Positions 1 to 8,055 of a stretch of DNA of 64,000 bases are shown here, piece after piece. Every line of letters starts with the position of its first letter. The stretch's first letter is position 1. Below the pieces are notes generated by a model. It worked only from the letters and a program-made list of their open reading frames with translations. It was not told where the DNA came from and made no database searches. Origin of the DNA: Phytoactinopolyspora halotolerans (lineage in GTDB: Bacteria; Actinomycetota; Actinomycetes; Jiangellales; Jiangellaceae); assembly GCF_010550675.1 (NCBI RefSeq), contig NZ_JAAGOA010000003.1, positions 1 to 64,000 of the forward strand, in the 5' to 3' direction. The position numbers and the translations under genes were made by a program.

Positions 1-4
1 ACCA

Positions 5-76
5 CGCACGCCGTTCTCCCACACCTAGTTTTGATCTTCGACAATCAAAAACCTAGGCCGGAAAGAACGGCGTGCG
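5..76. repeat. Imperfect intergenic palindrome
   Basis: Outer arms at 5-17 and 64-76 are perfectly complementary over 13 bases (CGCACGCCGTTCT). Inner arms CCTAGTTTTGAT (24-35) and the stretch at 44-57 pair with two extra bases on the right. It sits just past the 3' end of the leftward hydrolase gene. It could be a terminator or one member of an interspersed palindromic repeat family. The edges differ from the ATGATCAT palindromes elsewhere in the window. Confidence 0.7.
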
Positions 77-121
77 CTGCTATGACACGCTCAACCCACC
101 CACGGATAAGTCAGAAGAGCC

Positions 122-769
122 TCATTTAGGTACGTGGTGTTCGAACCAGTCGCCGGCGAGCCGGGAGACTTCTTCTAGGGCTCCGGGTTCCTCGAACAGA
201 TGGGTGGCGCCGGGGATCACGGACAGATCCCGCTCGGTCTGCAGCTGCTCGAGAGCGTCCCGGTTGAGCGCGAGCACCGTCGTATCCAGTCCGCCGACGA
301 TCAGCAGCGTGGGAGCACGGACCTGCGCCAGGGCGTCCTGCGCCAGGTCGGGCCTGCCGCCGCGGGAGACCACCGCGTACACCCGCTCGGGGTCACTCTG
401 CGCGGCCGCCGACAGCGCGGCAGCGGCGCCGGTGCTCGCGCCGAACAGCCCCAGCGGGAGGTGTTCTGTGCTCGGGTCGTGGGCCAGCCAGTCGCTTGCC
501 ACCAGCAGCCGCTCGGTGAGCAGCCCGATGTCGAATCGCAGATGCCGGGTGGTCGCCTCAAGCTGCTCTTCGGCCTCGGTCAGCAGATCGGTCAGCATGG
601 TCGCCAATCCGCGTTCGTTCAGCGCGGCCGCGACCGCCTGGTTGCGCGGGCTGTGCCGGCCGCTTCCGCTGCCGTGCGCGAAGAGCACCACGCCTCGGGC
701 GTCGTCAGGGATCGTCAGGTCACCGGGCGAGCTTCCCCGCCCCATGACATCTACCTCGAAGGACCTCAC
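122..769 (-). CDS. Alpha/beta hydrolase, dienelactone-hydrolase-like
   Basis: A 215-residue cytosolic alpha/beta hydrolase. After a short beta lead-in it has VVLFAHGSGSGRHSP, the oxyanion-hole strand seen in proteins often annotated as phosphoribosyltransferase-linked or dienelactone hydrolases. The nucleophile elbow is GLFGASTGAAAAL (Ser in G-A-S-T-G). A late Asp (LLIVGGLDTTV) and His (IPGATHLFEEPGAL) complete the triad. The GTG at 769 is chosen because VRSFEVDV matches the usual family N-terminus; the ATG at 745 is the alternative. An open frame continues upstream to 1009 but does not look like protein of this family. The substrate cannot be told from sequence. It is divergent from the epimerase at 879. 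Confidence 0.8.
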   Translation of the reverse strand: MRSFEVDVMGRGSSPGDLTIPDDARGVVLFAHGSGSGRHSPRNQAVAAALNERGLATMLTDLLTEAEEQLEATTRHLRFDIGLLTERLLVASDWLAHDPSTEHLPLGLFGASTGAAAALSAAAQSDPERVYAVVSRGGRPDLAQDALAQVRAPTLLIVGGLDTTVLALNRDALEQLQTERDLSVIPGATHLFEEPGALEEVSRLAGDWFEHHVPK

Positions 770-878
770 GACAAGGCGGCTACCCAGCCCGCTCGGGCGC
801 AAACACGGGGCCGTGCTCGTCCGCCGGGGGAAGCGGACGCGAGGTTTCGCCTCCGGCTGGCTGGGTAGCGGCCGGGAC

Positions 879-1904
879 ATGCGCGTACTACTCACCGGGG
901 CGACCGGCAACGTCGGAACGAGTCTCATCGAAGCGCTGGCTGCGGATGCCGGCGTGGAGGAGATCGTCGCCGTCGCGCGTCGTGCCCCCGAAGACTGGGC
1001 ACCGGACAAGGTGCGCTTCGTCCCGATGGATGTGCGCTCCGACGGGCTCGTCGAGCTCTGCCGTGGGATGGATGCGGTGGTCCACCTGGCGTGGGCCTTT
1101 CAGCCGACCCACGGGCCGGTGAAGACGTGGGACGTCAACGTCGTCGGGAGCATCAACGTGTTCGAGGCGGCGGCAGCGGCCGGTGTCGACGCCGTGGTGT
1201 ACGCGTCGTCGGTGGGGGCGTACTCGCCCGCACCTGGCCGGCAGGTGGACGAGTCATGGCCGACCCACAGCATTCCCACCGCCGCGTATGGGCGCGAGAA
1301 GGCCTACCTGGAGCGGTACCTCGACGCGTTCGAGCTCAAGAAACCCGGAATCCGGGTCGCGCGGATGCGGCCGTGTTTCATCTTCAAACGGGAGTCGGGC
1401 AGCGAACAGCGCCGGATCTTCGGCGGGCCGTTGCTGCCGAGAGCGCTGATGCGGCGAGGGCGGCTGCCGGTGATACCGCTGCCCGCAGGCCTGCGGTTCC
1501 AGGCATTGCATGCGGCGGACGCGGCGGACGCGTATCGCCGGGCGATCACGGGGGACGCCCGGGGTGCGTACAACGTGGCCGCGGACCCGGTCATCGATGC
1601 GGCGGAGCTCGCGGACCTGCTGGGTGCGCGGGCGGTCACGGTTCCGGCCGTCGCGGCGCGGATGGCCGTCGGGGGAGCGTGGCGGCTGCGGCTGGCCCGG
1701 GCGGACGACGCGCTCCTGAATCTGATGCTCCAGCTGCCCACGCTGGACGCCGGACGGATCCGGCGTGAGCTCGGATGGGAACCACGGCACTCGGGCCGCG
1801 AGGCGCTGCGCGAGATGCTCGACGGGCTCGCCGACGGCGCGGGCGGACCGACCGAACCGTTGCATCCCGACCATCCCCGGCGGATGGCAGCCACCTCAAC
1901 GTGA
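879..1904 (+). CDS. NAD-dependent epimerase/dehydratase (extended SDR)
   Basis: A 341-residue extended short-chain dehydrogenase. MRVLLTGATGNVGTSL is the N-terminal Rossmann strand with a GxxGxxG nucleotide-binding loop. The catalytic Tyr and Lys are in AAYGREKAYLER (YxxxK). The C-terminal half is the variable substrate domain. The open frame runs back to 72, but the Rossmann strand starts at ATG 879, so the earlier part is not taken as coding. It faces away from the hydrolase at 122-769 and is followed at 17 bases by the DUF2267 gene. The substrate is unknown; most relatives act on nucleotide sugars or small carbonyls. Confidence 0.82.
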   Translation: MRVLLTGATGNVGTSLIEALAADAGVEEIVAVARRAPEDWAPDKVRFVPMDVRSDGLVELCRGMDAVVHLAWAFQPTHGPVKTWDVNVVGSINVFEAAAAAGVDAVVYASSVGAYSPAPGRQVDESWPTHSIPTAAYGREKAYLERYLDAFELKKPGIRVARMRPCFIFKRESGSEQRRIFGGPLLPRALMRRGRLPVIPLPAGLRFQALHAADAADAYRRAITGDARGAYNVAADPVIDAAELADLLGARAVTVPAVAARMAVGGAWRLRLARADDALLNLMLQLPTLDAGRIRRELGWEPRHSGREALREMLDGLADGAGGPTEPLHPDHPRRMAATST

Positions 1905-1921
1905 GAACGGGAGTGACGACC

Positions 1922-2332
1922 ATGCAGCATGATGAGTTCATCGGCCATGTTCAGCACCGGGCGCAGCTGTCGTCGCGCGGCGACGCGGAACGGGCGACCC
2001 GCGCGACACTGGAGACGCTGGGTGAACGTGTGACCGGCGGGCTGGCGACCAATCTGGCGGCGCAGTTGCCGGAGGAGATCGGCGAACATCTCCGGAGGAC
2101 CGTCCCGTTCGGCGCCGACGACGCTCCGGGCGAGCGATTCGAGGCGGACGAGTTCATCCGCCGGGTGGCGGCGCGGTCCACGACGGACGAACCCCAGGCC
2201 GCCTATCTGGCCAGGGTCGTCTTCGAGGTCACCGATGAGGCGACGCAAGGATCGGTGACCTCGAAGGTCGCGGAGACCCTGCCGGACGACATCCGGAGTC
2301 TGATCACCGCCGGAAGCTCCGGCCACGCCTAA
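1922..2332 (+). CDS. DUF2267 domain protein
   Basis: A 136-residue soluble protein matching the DUF2267 pattern: an N-terminal MQHDEFIGHVQHRAQL followed by repeated helical segments, with the second half (FEADEFIRRVAARS) echoing the first. This suggests two copies of a small all-alpha unit. The biochemical function of the family is unknown. The ATG at 1922 is preceded by GGGAG at a usual distance. It lies 17 bases after the epimerase, so the two are probably cotranscribed. Confidence 0.75.
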   Translation: MQHDEFIGHVQHRAQLSSRGDAERATRATLETLGERVTGGLATNLAAQLPEEIGEHLRRTVPFGADDAPGERFEADEFIRRVAARSTTDEPQAAYLARVVFEVTDEATQGSVTSKVAETLPDDIRSLITAGSSGHA

Positions 2333-2359
2333 GCAGCCGCACTGAACGTGAGCGTCGGC

Positions 2360-2567
2360 GGATGGATCCCTCCAGGGCTTGGCCGGGCATCGGCGTGGGA
2401 GGAGCCCCGCGACGACCTCGCCGCCTAGGCGGGTCATGCCACTCCGGCGGCGAGAGGGGGCCGAAGGCCTCCACGAGCCGCCGGAAGACAACAGACGGCG
2501 CGCGGAAGCGATCAGCGCTCGTGGCATGACCCGACAACGACATGTGATGGCGGGGAGGGATCCATCC
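2360..2567. repeat. Nested inverted repeats between convergent genes
   Basis: Two nested perfect inverted-repeat pairs lie in the gap between the convergent DUF2267 and ABC permease genes. The outer pair is GGATGGATCCCTCC (2360-2373) with its complement at 2554-2567. The inner pair is CGGGTCATGCCAC (2430-2442) with its complement at 2521-2533. The distances between outer and inner arms are unequal (56 and 20 bases), so it is not one simple hairpin. No gene is seen inside. It may be a decayed MITE-like element or a bidirectional terminator region. Confidence 0.6.
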
Positions 2568-2586
2568 ATCGACGTGGTGGCGTGCG

Positions 2587-3363
2587 TCAGGCGCTGCGCT
2601 GGTAGGCGCGGAAGGCCCGGCTGGCCAGCCAGCCCATGACGACGGCGACGCCGACGAGTAGGGCCGTCTGCCCGGCGACGACGCTCCAGTCGGTGTCGCC
2701 GTGCAACGCCTCCCGGCTCGCCGTCGCCGCCCAGTCCACCGGGTTGAACGACGCGACCGTGTCCACCCAGTCCGGCACCAGCTGCGGCGCCATCAGCACC
2801 GACGACAGGAAGGTGAGCGGCAGGGCGAGGAACATGGACATGCCGATCAGCGACTCCTGGGATCGGACCAGCAGCGCCATCGCGCAGGACAACGCGGCGA
2901 AGAAGATCGCGAGCAGGGTCGCCGCGGCCAGCACCACCAGCACGCCGGCGAGCCCGCCGTCGTACCGGGCACCCATCAACAGGCCGACACCGAAGATGAT
3001 CAGCGACTGCGCGACGGTCACCACCGTCTGGTAGGCGAGTATGCCGTTGACCAGCGCACCACGGCTGAGCGGTGAGGTGAGGTTGCGGTCCATCACCCCG
3101 CGGTTCATGTCGTCGATGAAGCTCGTGCCGGCCCAGTTCGCGGTCATGATCGCATTCATGACGATGACGCCGGGCGTCAGGTAGGTGATGTAGGAGACGT
3201 CACCGAAGCCGGGGATATCCGTCACCCGCTGGAACAACTGGCTGAACAGCAGCAGCCAGACCATCGGCTGGATCAGGGTGAAGGCGAGGTAGACCGGCTC
3301 CCGGCGGAGGATCCGCAGCGAACGGCCGGTCAGATACAGCGAGTGCGTCATGATCGTGCTCAT
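2587..3363 (-). CDS. ABC-2 type exporter permease (DrrB-like)
   Basis: A 258-residue integral membrane permease of the ABC-2 family. The N-terminal cytoplasmic segment (RSLRILRREPVYLAFTLIQP) leads into about six hydrophobic segments. The ABC-2 signature region around FIDDMNRGVMDRNLTSPLSRGALV is conserved. It begins at 3363, with its ATG overlapping the stop codon of the ATPase gene upstream, so the two are translationally coupled and form one exporter. Relatives export drugs, lipids or polyketides; the cargo here is not known. A PadR regulator upstream suggests inducible expression. Confidence 0.88.
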   Translation of the reverse strand: MSTIMTHSLYLTGRSLRILRREPVYLAFTLIQPMVWLLLFSQLFQRVTDIPGFGDVSYITYLTPGVIVMNAIMTANWAGTSFIDDMNRGVMDRNLTSPLSRGALVNGILAYQTVVTVAQSLIIFGVGLLMGARYDGGLAGVLVVLAAATLLAIFFAALSCAMALLVRSQESLIGMSMFLALPLTFLSSVLMAPQLVPDWVDTVASFNPVDWAATASREALHGDTDWSVVAGQTALLVGVAVVMGWLASRAFRAYQRSA

Positions 3364-4418
3364 CGGGCGGCCTCCGCGAACTCCGGGCGGTCGGTGGCGG
3401 AGCCGGCCGCGCGCTCGGCGGCACGGAACGAACGTCCGGCGTGCCGGAGGTAGACGTCGTCCAGGGACGGCCGGGCGACGGTCACCGAGGTGAGTCCGAT
3501 GCCATCACTGTCTAGGGCAGCCAGGACCCGGGGCAGGGTGGCCGCCCCGTCGCCGACGCGGGCCAGCAGGGTCGCGTCGTCGACGCTGACCTGGCGGACG
3601 CCGTCGGCGGATCCGACCGCCGCCCGGGCCCGGTCGCGCGCGGTGGGATCGGCGAGCTGAACCTCGATGGTGTCGCCGTCGAGCGTCCCCTTGAGCTGCT
3701 CCGGGCTCCCGGAGGCGACCACCCGGCCCCGATCGACGATGACCAGCTGGTCGGCGAGGTTGTCGGCCTCTTCCATGTAGTGGGTGGTGAGGAGGACGGT
3801 CAGCCCTTCGGTTGCGGTGAGGCCGGAGATCTCCGCCCACATCTCCGCCCGTGCCTCCGGATCCAGGCCGGTGGTGGGCTCGTCCAGGAAGAGCACCTGC
3901 GGGCGGTGGATCAACGCGAGGGCGACGTCGAGCTTGCGCTGCATGCCACCGGACCAGGTCTTGCTCACCCGGTCCGCGGCCTCGGTGAGGCCGAACCTGG
4001 TCAGTAGCGCGTCGGAGCGCTGCCTGATCTCGTGGGCGGGGAGGCCGTGGATCCGGCCCTGCAAGGTGAGGTTCTCCCGGCCGGTGGCGGTGGGGTCGAA
4101 GCATGGCTTCTGCGGGACATAGCCGATGGCGCACCGGACCGCGGCTCCCTCCCGGGCGACGTCGTGACCGGCCACGGTGGCCGTGCCGGAATCCGCGGCG
4201 GCGAGCGTGGTCAGGATCTTCGTCGTGGTCGATTTGCCGGCGCCGTTCGGTCCGAGCAGGCCGAAGACGGTGCCGGCGGGCACGGAGAAGGTGACACCGT
4301 CGAGCGCCCGCACGGCGGCATCGCCCTTCCCGTAGGTCTTGGTCAGCTCGACGGCCTGGATGGCGGCACCGGATCCGGTGGGTGGCGGCGCCGTGTGACT
4401 CTTGTCGAATGTGGGCAT
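3360..4418 (-). CDS. ABC exporter ATPase (DrrA-like)
   Basis: A 352-residue ATP-binding subunit. Walker A GPNGAGKS lies at residues 56-63, the signature is WSGGMQRKLDVALAL, Walker B is VLFLDEPTTGLD, and the switch His is in LLTTHYMEEA. The C-terminal extension (about residues 250-352) is the DUF4162-like tail of DrrA-type ATPases. The ATG at 4418 is preceded by AGGAGAGG, a strong ribosome-binding site; the frame is open further upstream but without family similarity. It pairs with the permease at 2587-3363. Confidence 0.9.
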   Translation of the reverse strand: MPTFDKSHTAPPPTGSGAAIQAVELTKTYGKGDAAVRALDGVTFSVPAGTVFGLLGPNGAGKSTTTKILTTLAAADSGTATVAGHDVAREGAAVRCAIGYVPQKPCFDPTATGRENLTLQGRIHGLPAHEIRQRSDALLTRFGLTEAADRVSKTWSGGMQRKLDVALALIHRPQVLFLDEPTTGLDPEARAEMWAEISGLTATEGLTVLLTTHYMEEADNLADQLVIVDRGRVVASGSPEQLKGTLDGDTIEVQLADPTARDRARAAVGSADGVRQVSVDDATLLARVGDGAATLPRVLAALDSDGIGLTSVTVARPSLDDVYLRHAGRSFRAAERAAGSATDRPEFAEAAR

Positions 4419-4629
4419 GGATCCTCTCCTGGTGTGTGCGGCCGGTGACGGCCGGACGGGGAGGAGCCGAGGCCCGGATCTGCGTGACCTATCCTGAGGA
4501 GTGCAGGTCCATGAGGCAGGTCTGGCAGAGCGGGATCGGTCTCCTGGGATGACGGCGGCCCTTTGCGGTGGTGTTGGCGCACCCCGCGAGGGGCCGTTTT
4601 GTGTTCCCGGCGGCTGTTCGCCGCCGTGG

Positions 4630-5307
4630 TCACTGTTCATCGAGCCACGGATACTCCTCGGCGAACTCGTCGCGGATTCTGGCATCGACCTCGTCCATGG
4701 ACAGGCCGGTCGAACGGAGCTCGTGGATGCGGCGCCAGATCTGAACGCCCGGGAAGGCGCCGGACTTCAGCTCGTCCAGCAGCTCGTCCACGAACTCGAT
4801 CTCCGCGGTCTGCAGGGCAAGCTCGTATTCGTGCTCGATCGAGAACAGCCTCGGCAGGCCCAACTCCGATGCCTGACGAAGCATGCGGCGGCCGACTTCG
4901 TGTTGCCGGCGCAGCTGGTCCAGGCGGCGCTCGAGTAGAGCGATCGCCTGGTCGACCCCGAGCGCGGGCATGAGCGACAGGCCGGCTTCGAACTGGGGGA
5001 ATTCCTTGGCCGGTGTGCTGAGCAGCTCGCTGAGCCAGTCCACCATGACGTCCCGGCCTTCATCGGTGACCGCGTAGACGGTCCGCTCGGGCCGCTTGCC
5101 CTCCCGGGTGGTCTGCTGCACCTCGATCAGCCCGCGCTTGAGCAATGACTCGATGACCGAATACAGCGAGCCGTAGTTGAGCTTGATGCTCTCCTGCTTG
5201 CTGCGCTCCTTGAGGGTGCTGGACATCTCGTACGGGTGCATGGGCCGCTCGACCAGGAGCGTCAGGACGGCCAACGCCAGAGGGTTGTTCAGCCGTCGCG
5301 CTGCCAT
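4630..5307 (-). CDS. PadR-family transcriptional regulator
   Basis: A 225-residue regulator. The N-terminal winged helix (NPLALAVLTLLVERPMHPYEMSS, then GSLYSVIESLLKRGLIE) is the PadR domain. The C-terminal half is the helical PadR_C (Vir-like) dimerisation domain. The ATG at 5307 has GGGAG in front; a TTG at 5334 would add nine residues. It is 211 bases upstream of the DrrAB-like genes on the same strand, the usual arrangement for PadR control of an exporter. A perfect palindrome at 5336-5351 upstream of its start is the likely operator, so autoregulation is expected. Confidence 0.88.
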   Translation of the reverse strand: MAARRLNNPLALAVLTLLVERPMHPYEMSSTLKERSKQESIKLNYGSLYSVIESLLKRGLIEVQQTTREGKRPERTVYAVTDEGRDVMVDWLSELLSTPAKEFPQFEAGLSLMPALGVDQAIALLERRLDQLRRQHEVGRRMLRQASELGLPRLFSIEHEYELALQTAEIEFVDELLDELKSGAFPGVQIWRRIHELRSTGLSMDEVDARIRDEFAEEYPWLDEQ

Positions 5308-5335
5308 TGCTCGCTCCCGAGTGCTCTGAGTCAAT

Positions 5336-5351
5336 TACTCGACTTCGAGTA
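5336..5351. promoter_or_regulatory. Probable PadR operator
   Basis: TACTCGA-CT-TCGAGTA is a perfect 7+7 inverted repeat with a 2-base centre, 28 bases upstream of the padR start codon. PadR dimers bind dyads of this size near their own promoters, so this is the best operator candidate. The assignment is inference from position and symmetry. Confidence 0.6.
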
Positions 5352-5413
5352 TTCGATGCTGAGCAACGATTGTCAAGTGGGGCGAGCTGGTCCGGAGCGG
5401 TAGGTGTGACCGG

Positions 5414-6124
5414 TCAGCGGTTGGTGTGCAGCGACTGCAGCAGCTCCAGGTCCTTGCCGGTGACCCCGGTCACGCCCAGGCGTCGTGCGTCGGCGAGATC
5501 CTCGGCCGTGTCGACCGGCCAGGTGATGACGTGCTCGACGCGGCGTCGCAGCTCCGTCACGATCTCCGGGGTCAGCAACGTGCGATGGACCGAGCAGCCG
5601 AATACGCGCCGCTGGTTCGGCCACGCCGGCTGGCCCTTGTGGACGAGTTCGCGCAGCCGCTCGACCATCGGCCAGCTGCCCGCGGAGAGCACGGTCCGGA
5701 TGTGCGGAAGATCGGCGAACGCCTTGAACATCCACCAATGCGGTGTGCACACCGTGACCGGCACGCCAGGGGCGTGTTCGCGCAGCGCGGCGGCGACGGC
5801 AGGAGCCAGGCCCGGCCGGAAGCCTTTCAGGTCCAGCATCAGCCGGTGTGCGTCCTCGGGAAGCGACTCGAGCACCTCGGACAGCGTCGGTACCTCCAAC
5901 GCATCCCGGCGGATCAGCTCCCCTGGCTCCCAGAGGAGTCTGGGGCCGAGTGTCTTGGTGTGCCGGACCTCCGGAGTGCCTTTGAACAGCCGGACATCCG
6001 CTTCGACCAGGTCGACTCGCGCATCCAGCGCGGCCCGGAGTGTGTCCACGTCGTTCGCCGCCCGGTGGGCGATCGTCAGCAACGCTCCGCCGCTGTGACT
6101 CTTCGGTTCATTATGCCAGGTCAT
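5414..6124 (-). CDS. Glycerophosphodiester phosphodiesterase family protein
   Basis: A 236-residue TIM-barrel phosphodiesterase of the GDPD family. The conserved His-Arg pair is in LLTIAHRAAND, the metal ligands E-A-D are in LVEADVRLF, and the next catalytic His is in VRHTKTLG. KDLELLQ near the end fits the last strand. There is no signal peptide, so it is probably cytosolic. The family hydrolyses glycerophosphodiesters to glycerol-3-phosphate and an alcohol. The ATG at 6124 has GAGGAG some 13 bases upstream. It is convergent with no gene and is separated from padR by about 80 bases. Confidence 0.8.
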   Translation of the reverse strand: MTWHNEPKSHSGGALLTIAHRAANDVDTLRAALDARVDLVEADVRLFKGTPEVRHTKTLGPRLLWEPGELIRRDALEVPTLSEVLESLPEDAHRLMLDLKGFRPGLAPAVAAALREHAPGVPVTVCTPHWWMFKAFADLPHIRTVLSAGSWPMVERLRELVHKGQPAWPNQRRVFGCSVHRTLLTPEIVTELRRRVEHVITWPVDTAEDLADARRLGVTGVTGKDLELLQSLHTNR

Positions 6125-6675
6125 GACGTTGATCGGCTCCTCTTCCAGTGCCGTCTGCGTTCATTATCACCCCGCGGATGACCGCAGCAAAGACCACCGG
6201 CGCACGCAGGTGTCGCCGCTGTGTCGGGCGGCCACACGACGGCGAGCCCAACGAGGGTCAACGGTTGGGGATCGAGGGAGTGAATGATCAAGATCGGCAA
6301 AGTCGATGGGCAACTCCGCCCCTATGGCGGGTGCCGCGGAAGAGGCGACCCGGGCCCGGGTATTACGCGCCGGTAGTTTATAGAAGCGGTCTCACTAGGC
6401 TCTCGGCAACATCACGATAAGGCTCTTGTGGCACTGCCGGGATTTCATCTGAAGCGTTGCGGTGGAAAGCGAACGCATTCCTCCGGAATGTTGCACGAGC
6501 AACGCCGTCGGGAGGAAGATTTTCGGTACCGTCCCGGAATGTCTTCATTTGCGTAACAGAATAGTATCGGTTAGGAAACGGTGTCCGAATGCCGATACGA
6601 GGCCTGCTGACGGCCATTTCCGGCTGTCCCGGAGGGGTCTGCGGCCGGTCCGGTCTGTACACGTGTGCGAGCACA
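6125..6675. other. Long gap without a confident gene
   Basis: About 550 bases between the GDPD start and the cspA terminator. The stretch around 6370-6600 is visibly less GC-rich than its surroundings and has a short hairpin (GTTGC-acga-GCAAC near 6494). Open frames of up to 98 codons exist on both strands but none has a convincing start or family. It may be old inserted DNA or a regulatory stretch. Confidence 0.5.
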
Positions 6676-6707
6676 CCAGGGCCCCCTGCTGCCGAAGGGG
6701 GCCCTGG
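6676..6707 (-). terminator. cspA terminator hairpin
   Basis: CCAGGGCCCCCT (6676-6687) and its exact complement (6696-6707) form a perfect 12-bp GC-rich stem with an 8-base loop, about 100 bases past the cspA stop codon. There is no U tract, as is common for actinobacterial terminators. Confidence 0.75.
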
Positions 6708-6805
6708 GTCGAGTGCTGGCGCCGGAAGCCCTGAGCGGGCTGGCTGTGTCGGTTATCCGAGCAGGCCAGCGCGGTGAACAACCGGCATGGAACCAGGCCA
6801 GTACG

Positions 6806-7009
6806 TCAGATCGGGCGAACCTGATCGGCCTGCGGCCCCTTCGGGCCCTGGGTGATCTCGAACTCCACCCGCTGGTTCTCATCCAACGTGCGGTAGCCGT
6901 CGATCTGGATGGCCGAGTAGTGCACGAAGACGTCGGCGTCGCCGTTGTCCTGCGCAATGAAGCCGAAGCCCTTCTCGGCGTTGAACCACTTGACGGTTCC
7001 CTGTGCCAT
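6806..7009 (-). CDS. cspA: Cold-shock protein, CspA family
   Basis: A 67-residue single OB-fold cold-shock domain. The RNP1 motif KGFGFIAQ and RNP2 motif DVFVHYSAI bind single-stranded RNA or DNA, and [18 protein letters not shown] is the standard start. It acts as a nucleic-acid chaperone in the cytosol. A perfect AGGAGG lies upstream of ATG 7009. Upstream there are about 280 bases without a gene, consistent with a long regulated 5' leader as in other csp genes. A strong hairpin at 6676-6707 ends the transcript. Confidence 0.95.
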   Translation of the reverse strand: MAQGTVKWFNAEKGFGFIAQDNGDADVFVHYSAIQIDGYRTLDENQRVEFEITQGPKGPQADQVRPI

Positions 7010-7293
7010 GTGCTTTGTCCTCCTAGGGGACGGTGTGTTGGAGCCGCACCTTGCGACTCCGGCTGCTGCTGCCGTCTCCCGCTACCGTGCTAGGCACAGA
7101 GAAGCGAAAAACGCCCGCTATAACAATCCACGGGCTCATCAAGGACGTACGAGGAACTGTTACTGCAACCGCGGAAACAGTACCACCTTGTGCCCGCGAC
7201 CCGCAGCATACGATGTTCGCTCTATTTGTCAAAGGGCCCTTCCGAACCGTGAGCATCTGCGCCGGTGAGTATGCCCGGCGTTAGCCGATCAGG
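7010..7293. other. cspA upstream region, no gene
   Basis: No coding sequence is seen. The stretch is less GC-rich than its neighbours and holds an imperfect dyad (GTTACTG ... CAGTACC near 7159-7191). It lies upstream of cspA and past the 3' end of ung, so it probably contains the cspA promoter and untranslated leader. Confidence 0.45.
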
Positions 7294-7974
7294 TTAGGGT
7301 AGTTTCCAGTCGACCGGTTCCACTCCGAGCTCACTCAAGAGGCGATTAGCGCGGCTAAAGGGGCGGGAGCCGAAGAAGCCGTTGTGCGCCGACATCGGGC
7401 TGGGATGCGCCGACTCAACGAGTGGTGTGTTACCGAGCAGCGGCGCCAGATTGCGGGCGTCGCGCCCCCAGAGAATGGCGACGAAAGGCCTTTCCCGAGC
7501 GGCCAGTGCCCGGATCGCCTGTTCGGTCACCGTCTCCCAGCCCTTGCCCCGGTGCGACGCCGGACGGCGTGGAGCGACCGTCAACGCCCGGTTGAGCAAC
7601 AGCACGCCGTTGTCGGCCCATCGGGACAGGTCGCCGGTGCTCGGAGTCGGGAGGCCGAGGTCGTTGCTGTACTCGGTGAAGATGTTGACCAGGCTCGGCG
7701 GCAGCGGACGAACATCCGGCGCCACCGAGAAGCTCAAACCGACAGCGTGGCCCGGAGTCGGATACGGATCCTGTCCCACGATGAGTACCCGCACGTCGTC
7801 GAACGGGGTGCCGAAGGCTCGCAGGATGTTCTCGCCCGCGGGGAGATAGGAACGACCGGCGGCGATCTCCTGTCGAAGGAACTCGCCCATGGCCGTGACC
7901 TGCCCCGCTACCGGCTCCAGGGCCTGTGCCCAGCCCGGATCCATCAACTCGTGCAGCGGTCGTGCGTCGCTCAT
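7294..7974 (-). CDS. ung: Uracil-DNA glycosylase, family 1
   Basis: A 226-residue base-excision enzyme that removes uracil from DNA. The catalytic water-activating Asp69 lies in [16 protein letters not shown] and the leucine-loop/His motif is [18 protein letters not shown]. The length is normal for the family. The ATG at 7974 is preferred over the GTG at 7980 because a TAGTGT box ends 6 bases before it (leaderless start). It is the only repair gene in this part of the window; mutY is at 45-46 kb. Confidence 0.96.
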   Translation of the reverse strand: MSDARPLHELMDPGWAQALEPVAGQVTAMGEFLRQEIAAGRSYLPAGENILRAFGTPFDDVRVLIVGQDPYPTPGHAVGLSFSVAPDVRPLPPSLVNIFTEYSNDLGLPTPSTGDLSRWADNGVLLLNRALTVAPRRPASHRGKGWETVTEQAIRALAARERPFVAILWGRDARNLAPLLGNTPLVESAHPSPMSAHNGFFGSRPFSRANRLLSELGVEPVDWKLP

Positions 7975-7980
7975 GCCCAC

Positions 7981-7986
7981 ACACTA
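7981..7986 (-). promoter_or_regulatory. -10 box for leaderless ung
   Basis: Read on the minus strand this is TAGTGT, followed by GTGGGC and then ATG 7974. A TANNNT box 6-7 bases before the start codon places transcription start at the start codon, the usual pattern for leaderless actinobacterial genes. Confidence 0.55.
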
Positions 7987-8055
7987 GTGCGGCCGAGCGG
8001 TTGTGATACGGCGAGGGGCGAGACGCGCGAAGGCTACCCTGGGCGGCGCCTCGGC

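Noticed and set aside
72-878. Open frame continuing 5' of the epimerase to give a 610-residue protein
   Set aside because: The Rossmann start MRVLLTGATGNVG is a natural N-terminus; the extension is Ser/Arg/Pro-rich and overlaps the well-supported hydrolase gene on the other strand.
6378-6674. 98-codon frame in the gap before cspA
   Set aside because: No good start signal, no family resemblance and Arg/Pro-rich composition; kept as non-coding.
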